DNA of 13,730 nt, taken from assembly GCA_900547025.1 (NCBI GenBank), contig UREZ01000047.1, positions 1 to 13,730 of the forward strand, written 5' to 3'. This DNA is from an uncultured Collinsella sp. (GTDB taxonomy: Bacteria; Actinomycetota; Coriobacteriia; Coriobacteriales; Coriobacteriaceae). The stretch's first letter is position 1; every line of letters begins with the position of its first letter. Below are positions 5,966-10,970 of the stretch, in pieces. The notes below the pieces were generated by a model. The model was not told where the DNA came from. It was given only the letters and a program-made list of their open reading frames with translations, and made no database searches. The translations under genes were made by a program, and so were the position numbers.

Positions 5966-6061
5966 AGGTGTGGAAAATAATGAACAAAGTTATAAGAGCT
6001 GTACGTTAATGAGTGACCATCGACTTCCAATTCGGCGCTAACTGACGGTGATTAAGGAGTT

Positions 6062-6124
6062 TCAAGTCCAGCTTTGCCGATTTCGACCAAGAATCGCTGC
6101 TACTAAAAAGGTAACAGTACTCAT
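6062..6124 (-). CDS. Possible 20-residue hydrophobic peptide (very tentative)
   Basis: On the minus strand an ATG at 6124 opens 20 codons ending in TGA at 6062. The first half is hydrophobic (STVTFLVAAIL), then comes a basic, aromatic tail (RNRQSWT). An AAAAGGG stretch 5 nt upstream could serve as ribosome binding site. It is too short for coding statistics and has no family I recognise; it could be chance. It lies downstream of the small hypothetical gene on the same strand. Confidence 0.15.
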   Translation of the reverse strand: MSTVTFLVAAILGRNRQSWT

Positions 6125-6203
6125 ATTTGCCCTTTTTTGGCCACAAGCCCTAAAACAAGCCTCGCCAGGGTCGGGAAACGGGCCAAATCGTCGGCCTCGA
6201 GGT

Positions 6204-6458
6204 TTATTCCACGGTGCCGTAGACGGCGCCCCAGCCGTGGGCGGCCAAGGCGGAGTTGAGCTGGTCGCAAAGTGACTGGCGGTCGTAATAGCCGGGCGGT
6301 AGCAGGTTGACGATCTCCATGAGATCGGGCGCCAGGTCCAAGATTTCGGCCTGTACGATCAGATCCAGGCGGTCGATGGCGTGGCGGTCGTAAAACAATC
6401 CGTCGACCAGGCGCTGCAGGTCGCCGAATTCCTCGGCCTGGAACGATCCGTACTCCAT
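6204..6458 (-). CDS. Small hypothetical protein, 84 residues
   Basis: I do not recognise a family. The protein is acidic, probably soluble, with no signal peptide or membrane helix. It starts MEYGSFQAEEFGDLQRLVDG and is predicted mostly helical, with a LLPPGYYDRQSL motif near residues 48-59 and a C-terminal segment rich in Ala and Gly. A longer frame opens at 6509, but AAGGAGG (complement of 6463-6469) lies 4 nt before the ATG at 6458, so the shorter start is favoured. It is divergent from the aminotransferase gene across a 150-nt gap. Support for being real: a very good ribosome binding site and a placement that conflicts with no other gene. It could serve as a small adaptor, but no function is claimed. 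Confidence 0.65.
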   Translation of the reverse strand: MEYGSFQAEEFGDLQRLVDGLFYDRHAIDRLDLIVQAEILDLAPDLMEIVNLLPPGYYDRQSLCDQLNSALAAHGWGAVYGTVE

Positions 6459-6560
6459 AGTGCCTCCTTGGGCGCCCCACGCCGGCATGCGCGGCGATTC
6501 GTAATTCATTGCGATGGACTTAATCTATCACGGCTTCATAACGTTGCGACGGTGGCGGTC

Positions 6561-6566
6561 TATACT
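6561..6566 (+). promoter_or_regulatory. Candidate -10 box for the aminotransferase gene
   Basis: TATACT lies 42 nt upstream of the start codon, with GAAAGGTCG (6593-6601) as ribosome binding site between. The -35 region (about 6538-6543) is poor. On the other strand, TGATAGATT (complement of 6522-6530) resembles an extended -10 for the divergent small gene. Confidence 0.35.
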
Positions 6567-6608
6567 TAGACGAACTGCAACGTACCGCTTCGCGAAAGGT
6601 CGCATCCC

Positions 6609-7913
6609 ATGCAGACGATCTACCAGAAGATGGAAACCACCGAACTCGATGCCGCCATCGAGGCGCTCAAAGCCGAGGTCTCCGAGGTCAAGGCCAAGGG
6701 CCTGGCGCTCGATATGGCCCGCGGCAAGCCATCGCCCGCCCAGGTGGACATCTCGCGCCCCATGCTCGATATCCTCAATGCCGATGCCGATCTGCACGAC
6801 GGCAACGTCGACTGCTCCAACTACGGCTGCTTTGAGGGCATTCCCTCGGCACGCAAGCTAGCGGGGGAGTTCCTGGGTTGCCCCGCCGAGCAGACGCTCG
6901 TGCTGGGCTCGTCGAGCTTGCTGATCGAGCACGATATCGCCGGTATGTTCTGGCGTTGCGGCTCATGTGGTAGCGACCCTTGGGAGGCTTACGAGGCCGC
7001 GCACGACGGCAAGAAGGTCAAGTTCCTGTGCCCGGTTCCCGGCTACGACCGCCACTTTGGCATCACCGCCGATCTGGGTATCGAGAACGTCCCCGTCGCG
7101 ATGACCGACAACGGCCCCGACATGGACGAGGTCGAGCGCCTCGTCGCCGCCGACGATTCCATCAAGGGCATCTGGTGCGTGCCCAAGTATTCCAACCCCA
7201 CGGGCATCACCTTTAGCGAGGACACCGTGCGTCGCCTGGTCGAGATGCCCACGGCCGCGCCCGATTTCCGCATCTTCTGGGACAACGCCTACTGTGTGCA
7301 CGACCTGTACGACGAGACCGACGAGCTCGCCAACATCTTCGATCTTGCTCGCGCGGCGGGCACCGAGGACCGCGTGGTGGCCTTTGCCTCGACGTCCAAG
7401 ATCACCTTCCCGGGCGCCGGCATCGGCTTTATCGGTGCGAGCCCCGCGGTTATCGCGGAGTTCTCCAAGCGCCTGAAGGCCGGCCTCATCAGTGCCGACA
7501 AGCTCAACCAGCTGCGTCACGTGCGCTTCCTTCCCACCATCGAGGCGGTCAAGGAGCACATGAAAAAGCATGCCGAGTTCCTGCGCCCGCGCTTTGAGGC
7601 CGTCGAGCGCAAGCTCACCGAGGGTCTGGGCGAGACGGGCTGCGCCACCTGGACGCACCCCTGCGGCGGCTACTTTGTAAGCTTCGATGGTCCCGAGGGC
7701 TCGGCCCAGAAGGTCGCCGCGCTCTGCGCCGACCTGGGCGTCAAGCTCACGCCGGCCGGTGCCACCTGGCCTTATGGCAAGGACCCGCGCGACACCAACA
7801 TCCGCATCGCGCCGAGCTATCCCACGGTCGAGGACCTGGAGGCCGCGCTCGATGTGCTGGTGCTGGCCGTTAAGCTTGTCGCTGCCGAGCTTGCGCGTGC
7901 CGAGCGCGCCTAA
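6609..7913 (+). CDS. PLP-dependent aminotransferase, AspT-type aspartate aminotransferase
   Basis: A fold-type I PLP enzyme of 434 residues, most like the actinobacterial aspartate aminotransferase group (the Asp_aminotransf family, typified by Corynebacterium AspT), which moves the amino group between aspartate and 2-oxoglutarate. Readable motifs: MARGKPSPAQVDIS (36-49, start of the small domain), NYGCFEG (71-77), YSNPTG with Asn196, WDNAYCVHDL with Asp225 and Tyr228, the Schiff-base Lys264 in STSKITFPGAG, and the carboxylate-binding Arg399 in NIRIAPS. All catalytic positions are intact. The start is the first ATG after GAAAGGTCG. The STAS gene follows after 51 nt on the same strand. Exact amino donor preference (Asp versus Ala) is not determined by sequence alone. 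Confidence 0.92.
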   Translation: MQTIYQKMETTELDAAIEALKAEVSEVKAKGLALDMARGKPSPAQVDISRPMLDILNADADLHDGNVDCSNYGCFEGIPSARKLAGEFLGCPAEQTLVLGSSSLLIEHDIAGMFWRCGSCGSDPWEAYEAAHDGKKVKFLCPVPGYDRHFGITADLGIENVPVAMTDNGPDMDEVERLVAADDSIKGIWCVPKYSNPTGITFSEDTVRRLVEMPTAAPDFRIFWDNAYCVHDLYDETDELANIFDLARAAGTEDRVVAFASTSKITFPGAGIGFIGASPAVIAEFSKRLKAGLISADKLNQLRHVRFLPTIEAVKEHMKKHAEFLRPRFEAVERKLTEGLGETGCATWTHPCGGYFVSFDGPEGSAQKVAALCADLGVKLTPAGATWPYGKDPRDTNIRIAPSYPTVEDLEAALDVLVLAVKLVAAELARAERA

Positions 7914-7964
7914 CGCGCGGCTTCCCGTACTATCCGCACTTTCGATACACAAAGGAGCGTATAC

Positions 7965-8279
7965 ATGGATTTGGGTATTTCCACCAACCCCACGCCAGAG
8001 CTCTACACCATTAAGGTAACCGGCGAGATCGATATCTCTAACGCCGATAGCCTGCGCAATGCCATCGACCTGGCGCTCGAGCAGCCCACTGAGGCCGTTG
8101 AGCTCGATTTTGCCCAGGTGAGCTACATCGATTCGACGGGCATTGGCGTGCTCGTGGGCGCCGCGCACCACGCGGTCGACCACGGCAAGCGCTTTAGCTG
8201 CACCAATGTGCAGCCCCCGGTGATGCACGTGGTTCAGCTGTTGGGTGTCGACCAGGAGATTTCGATCACCGCTGCATAA
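7965..8279 (+). CDS. Single-domain STAS protein, anti-sigma-factor antagonist
   Basis: A 104-residue cytoplasmic STAS-domain protein of the SpoIIAA/RsbV type. These bind an anti-sigma kinase (RsbW/SpoIIAB type) when unphosphorylated and so free a sigma factor; phosphorylation on a conserved Ser switches them off. The features are plain: LYTIKVTGEIDISNADSLRNAI (13-34), the phosphosite Ser57 in YIDSTGIGVLVGAA, and the C-terminal VMHVVQLLGVDQEISI. The start has AAAGGAG (7951-7957) 7 nt upstream, and a TACTAT -10 candidate lies at 7928-7933. No partner kinase, PP2C phosphatase or sigma factor gene is in the window, so its partner must be elsewhere. It could be cotranscribed with the preceding aminotransferase. 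Confidence 0.93.
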   Translation: MDLGISTNPTPELYTIKVTGEIDISNADSLRNAIDLALEQPTEAVELDFAQVSYIDSTGIGVLVGAAHHAVDHGKRFSCTNVQPPVMHVVQLLGVDQEISITAA

Positions 8280-8323
8280 TCTTTGCCCCCAAAAGGGCAT
8301 GCCGTTTGGCATATGTTTGTGAT

Positions 8324-8357
8324 GCGCTCGGACGTTTTGGCGTCCGGGCGCTATACT
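8324..8357 (+). promoter_or_regulatory. Inverted repeat abutting the putative -10 of the tat-hyp operon
   Basis: GCGCTCGGACG (8324-8334) and CGTCCGGGCGC (8341-8351) are 11-bp inverted arms (one G-T wobble as RNA) around the 6-base centre TTTTGG. TATACT (8352-8357), a good -10 hexamer, begins at the next base. The repeat thus covers the -35 position. It may be an operator, or a terminator lacking a T-run for the STAS gene. Confidence 0.4.
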
Positions 8358-8432
8358 TGACCGAATGAATAGACGAGTTCCGGCCGAATGGCGCGGTGCG
8401 GGCTCGACTCACATCGAGCCTTGGAGGTATGT

Positions 8433-9020
8433 GTGTTTGGTATTGGAGAGGGTGAGCTCGCGATCATCGTGGTCTTCGGCTTTTTGCTGTTTGGCCCGGA
8501 TAAGCTCCCACAGATGGGCCGCACGATCGGCCGTGCCATCCGTCAGTTCCGCGAGACGCAGGAAAAGATGACGGCCGTTGTTCAGTCCGAGATTATCGAT
8601 CCGGTGAGCGAGGCCGCTTCGGCACCGGTCAAGCCCAAGAAGACTGCCGTCGATGACGATTCCGATGCGGACGAGGATGCCGCCGAGACGGCAGCGCCCG
8701 CCAAGAAGGAGACCTTTGCCGAGCGCCGTGCCCGCCTTGCTGCCGAGAAGGCTGCGAGCGAGGGTGCCGCCGAGGGCGAGGGTGCTGCTGAGGAGTCCGA
8801 GGCCGAGGGCGCCGAGCCTGCCGCTGCCGCCGAGCCTGTCGTCGAGCCCGAGCCTGCTGCAGAGCCCGAGTCCGAGCCCGAGCCGGCAGAGCCCACGACG
8901 GCTGACCTCTACGCCCGTCGTCCCCGCAAGCGTAAGGCCGTCGTCGACCAGCTCGCTCGCGAGCTCGAGGCCGAGGACGACGCCGCTGCCGCCGATGCCC
9001 CGAAGGGAGGCGATGAGTAA
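8433..9020 (+). CDS. Twin-arginine translocase subunit TatA/TatB family
   Basis: A membrane component of the Tat system, which exports folded, often cofactor-containing proteins. I start at the GTG at 8433 (195 residues), not the upstream in-frame ATG at 8388. GGAGGT (8423-8428) is spaced 5 nt before the GTG, and the protein then begins MFGIGEGEL, matching the family. One transmembrane helix (about 9-20) is followed by the FGPDKLP hinge (20-26) and an amphipathic helix (GRTIGRAIRQFRETQEKM). Glu8, the GP pair and the MFGIG start look TatB-like; the amphipathic helix is TatA-like. Residues about 75-165 are a low-complexity Ala/Glu/Pro acidic tail, and the C-terminus turns basic (ARRPRKRKAVV). 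Its stop codon overlaps the tatC start by one base. With no second TatA/B gene here, it may do both jobs. Confidence 0.93.
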   Translation: MFGIGEGELAIIVVFGFLLFGPDKLPQMGRTIGRAIRQFRETQEKMTAVVQSEIIDPVSEAASAPVKPKKTAVDDDSDADEDAAETAAPAKKETFAERRARLAAEKAASEGAAEGEGAAEESEAEGAEPAAAAEPVVEPEPAAEPESEPEPAEPTTADLYARRPRKRKAVVDQLARELEAEDDAAAADAPKGGDE

Positions 9021-9814
9021 TGCCTATCGGACCTGCGCGCATGCCGCTCTTCGATCACTTGGGAGAGCTCCGTCGCCGCCTGACCATCGTGGTCGTGTCG
9101 GTGTTTGCCGCCGCCATCGTGCTGTATTTCGCCACGCCCGTGGTGCTCGACATCTTGGAAGACCCTATCCGCTCCTTTGTGCCGGACGGTAAGTTCTACA
9201 TCACCACCACGCTGGGCGGCTTTGGCTTGCGCTTCTCGCTGGCCATCAAGATGGCCGTGGTCATGTGCACGCCCATGATCATCTGGCAGATTCTGGCATT
9301 TTTCCTGCCGGCACTGCGTCCCAACGAGCGCAAATGGGTCGTGCCCACGGTGCTCGCCTCGACGGTGCTGTTCTTCCTGGGCGCCATCTTCTGCTACTTC
9401 ATCATCATCCCGGCGGGCTTTGAGTGGCTTATCGGCGAGACCTCGGCCGTCGCCACGGCGCTGCCCGACCTGGAGAACTACGTCAACATGGAGCTGCTCT
9501 TTATGATCGGCTTTGGTGTGGCGTTTGAGCTGCCGCTCATCATCTTCTACCTGTCCGTCTTCCATATTGTGTCCTATGCGGCCTTCCGCAGTGCTTGGCG
9601 TTATGTATACGTTGGCCTGCTTGTGGGCTCGGCTGTGATTACGCCCGACGGCTCGCCCGTTACGCTGGGCCTCATGTACGGCGCCCTGCTCTCGCTCTAC
9701 GAGATTTCGCTCGCCATCGCCCGCGTGGTCATTACCGCGCGCGAGGGCAAGGAGGGCTTGTTTGTGAGCCGTCTGGACCTGTTTTCGGACGACGAAGAGG
9801 ACAGCGAGGAGTAA
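9020..9814 (+). CDS. tatC: Sec-independent protein translocase TatC
   Basis: The polytopic core of the Tat translocon that recognises twin-arginine signal peptides. It is 264 residues with six predicted membrane helices. Conserved features: HLGELRRRL at the cytoplasmic N-terminus (13-21), the first cytoplasmic loop RPNERKW whose Glu contacts the signal peptide, FGVAFELPLIIFYL with the membrane-embedded Glu, and the ITPDGSPVTLGLMYGALLSLYE segment near the end. The C-terminal tail is strongly acidic (SDDEEDSEE). AAGGGAGG (9003-9010) lies within the end of the upstream gene and supplies the ribosome binding site. The TAATG overlap implies translational coupling with the TatA/B gene. hypA follows after only 6 nt. 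Confidence 0.97.
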   Translation: MPIGPARMPLFDHLGELRRRLTIVVVSVFAAAIVLYFATPVVLDILEDPIRSFVPDGKFYITTTLGGFGLRFSLAIKMAVVMCTPMIIWQILAFFLPALRPNERKWVVPTVLASTVLFFLGAIFCYFIIIPAGFEWLIGETSAVATALPDLENYVNMELLFMIGFGVAFELPLIIFYLSVFHIVSYAAFRSAWRYVYVGLLVGSAVITPDGSPVTLGLMYGALLSLYEISLAIARVVITAREGKEGLFVSRLDLFSDDEEDSEE

Positions 9815-9820
9815 ATCGGT

Positions 9821-10177
9821 ATGCATGAGGTTGGCATTGTCAACGGCATACTCGATACAGTGATTCGCGCGGCGCGTGGGGCGGGGGCCTCGCGCGCCGT
9901 TTTGGTAACGCTGCGTATCGGGGATATGACCGAGGTCGTGCGCGAGGCGCTCGACTTTGCGTGGGAGACATTTCGTGACGAGGACCCGCTCACGCGAGGC
10001 TGCGAGCTTGCCGTGGAGGAGGTCCATCCACAAAGCGAGTGTCTGGACTGCGGCGAGGTTTTCGACCACGATCGCTTCCACTGTCGCTGTCCCCAGTGTG
10101 GTGGTGCCAACGTGCGCCTACTGCACGGCCGCGAGCTCGATATCGCGAGTATCGAAATCGAAACCCCCGACGATTAG
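9821..10177 (+). CDS. hypA: Hydrogenase/urease nickel incorporation protein HypA
   Basis: A 118-residue nickel metallochaperone that, with HypB, loads Ni into the [NiFe]-hydrogenase large subunit (or, in some bacteria, urease). The N-terminal MHE nickel site is present (His2). The zinc domain shows Cys74 and Cys77 (ECLDC) and Cys90 and Cys93 (CPQC), with an additional Cys88 one residue before the second pair. Length is typical of the family. GAGGAG (9806-9811) overlaps the tatC stop region and gives a good spacing to the ATG. The 6-nt gap behind tatC and the 55-nt gap to hypB suggest one transcript. No hydrogenase or urease structural gene is in the window, so the final target is inferred only. 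Confidence 0.95.
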   Translation: MHEVGIVNGILDTVIRAARGAGASRAVLVTLRIGDMTEVVREALDFAWETFRDEDPLTRGCELAVEEVHPQSECLDCGEVFDHDRFHCRCPQCGGANVRLLHGRELDIASIEIETPDD

Positions 10178-10232
10178 CCCGCTAGCCATCTGGTGATGGG
10201 GTATAAAGGGGCCAAAGTAAGGAGCGCTAAGT

Positions 10233-10916
10233 ATGGCCGAGAAAACGATTGATATCGCGTCGCCGATTCTGTCGCGCAACGAGCGCCTGGCAGATCAGCT
10301 GCGTCAGCGATTTAATGAGACAAACACCTATGTGATCAACGTCTTGTCGAGCCCCGGTTCGGGCAAGACCACCACGATCCTGGGCACCAACGAGCGCCTG
10401 CGTGACAAGGCCGGCCTGCGCTGTGCCGTCATCGAGGGCGATATCGCCTCGGATGTCGACGCCATCACCATGAAGGAAGCCGGCATGCCCGCCATCCAGA
10501 TCAACACGGGCGGCCTGTGCCACCTCGAGGGCAACATGATCATGGAGGCCGTTGACGCGTTTGACCAGGCCGTTGGGCTCGATAACATCGACGTCATTTT
10601 TATCGAAAACGTGGGCAACTTGGTCTGTCCGGTCGACTTTGACCTGGGCGAGAACCTGTCCATCATGATTCTCTCGGTGCCCGAGGGCGACGACAAGCCT
10701 ATCAAGTACCCGGGCATCTTCCAGCACGCCGGCGCACAGCTGCTCAACAAGGTAGACGTGGCCCCGGCTTTCGTTTTTGACATGGATAGGTATACTAAGA
10801 CACTCGATGACCTCAATCCGCAGGCGCCGCGGTTTGCCGTGAGCGCGCGCAAGGGCGAGGGCATGGATGCCTGGTGCGATTGGCTCATCGGGCAGATCGA
10901 GCAAGCAAGGGCGTAA
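10233..10916 (+). CDS. hypB: Hydrogenase nickel incorporation GTPase HypB
   Basis: A 227-residue SIMIBI-class GTPase that drives nickel transfer from HypA to the hydrogenase precursor. Motifs: P-loop SSPGSGKTT (39-47), switch EGDIASDVD (69-76), the metal-binding GGLCHLE with Cys96 and His97, ENVGNLVCPVDFDLGE with Cys132, and the guanine-specificity motif NKVD (172-175). The N-terminal CxxCGC high-affinity Ni site of E. coli HypB and the His-rich stretch of other HypBs are absent, so it is the minimal type. AAGGAG (10219-10224) precedes the ATG by 8 nt. A TATAAA at 10202-10207 could give an internal promoter. topA follows after 54 nt. Confidence 0.96.
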   Translation: MAEKTIDIASPILSRNERLADQLRQRFNETNTYVINVLSSPGSGKTTTILGTNERLRDKAGLRCAVIEGDIASDVDAITMKEAGMPAIQINTGGLCHLEGNMIMEAVDAFDQAVGLDNIDVIFIENVGNLVCPVDFDLGENLSIMILSVPEGDDKPIKYPGIFQHAGAQLLNKVDVAPAFVFDMDRYTKTLDDLNPQAPRFAVSARKGEGMDAWCDWLIGQIEQARA

Positions 10917-10970
10917 ATCGGCCACCATACGGGCGGGCGTAGCCGCAGAGACACGAGATAGGAGCCTCTT

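Larger units (their letters stand above)
5831..6203. other. 373-nt region without a supported gene
   Basis: It lies between the convergent 3' ends of nhaA and the small hypothetical gene. It holds the bidirectional terminator at 5921-5965. The part from about 5960 to 6130 has lower GC than the neighbouring genes and no clear reading frame beyond a 20-codon minus-strand one at 6062-6124. A 10-bp inverted pair (TGAGTACTGT at 5936-5945, ACAGTACTCA at 6114-6123) links its two halves. It may be a decayed intergenic repeat. Confidence 0.6.

Noticed and set aside
5859..6041. A 60-codon plus-strand frame after nhaA with two Cys pairs
   Set aside because: It reads straight through the nhaA terminator hairpin, which explains the apparent residues; no ribosome binding site.
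6963..8312. A 449-codon minus-strand open frame across the aminotransferase and STAS genes
   Set aside because: It is antisense to two genes with complete catalytic motifs, shows no domain, and has no matching ribosome binding site.
8817..8892. Glu/Pro/Ala-coding repeat in the TatA/B gene as a DNA repeat element
   Set aside because: The repetition follows the low-complexity protein tail in frame and shows no regular DNA unit.
8909..10081. A 390-codon minus-strand open frame over tatC/hypA
   Set aside because: Arg/His/Gln-rich antisense translation with no domain; tatC and hypA are certain.
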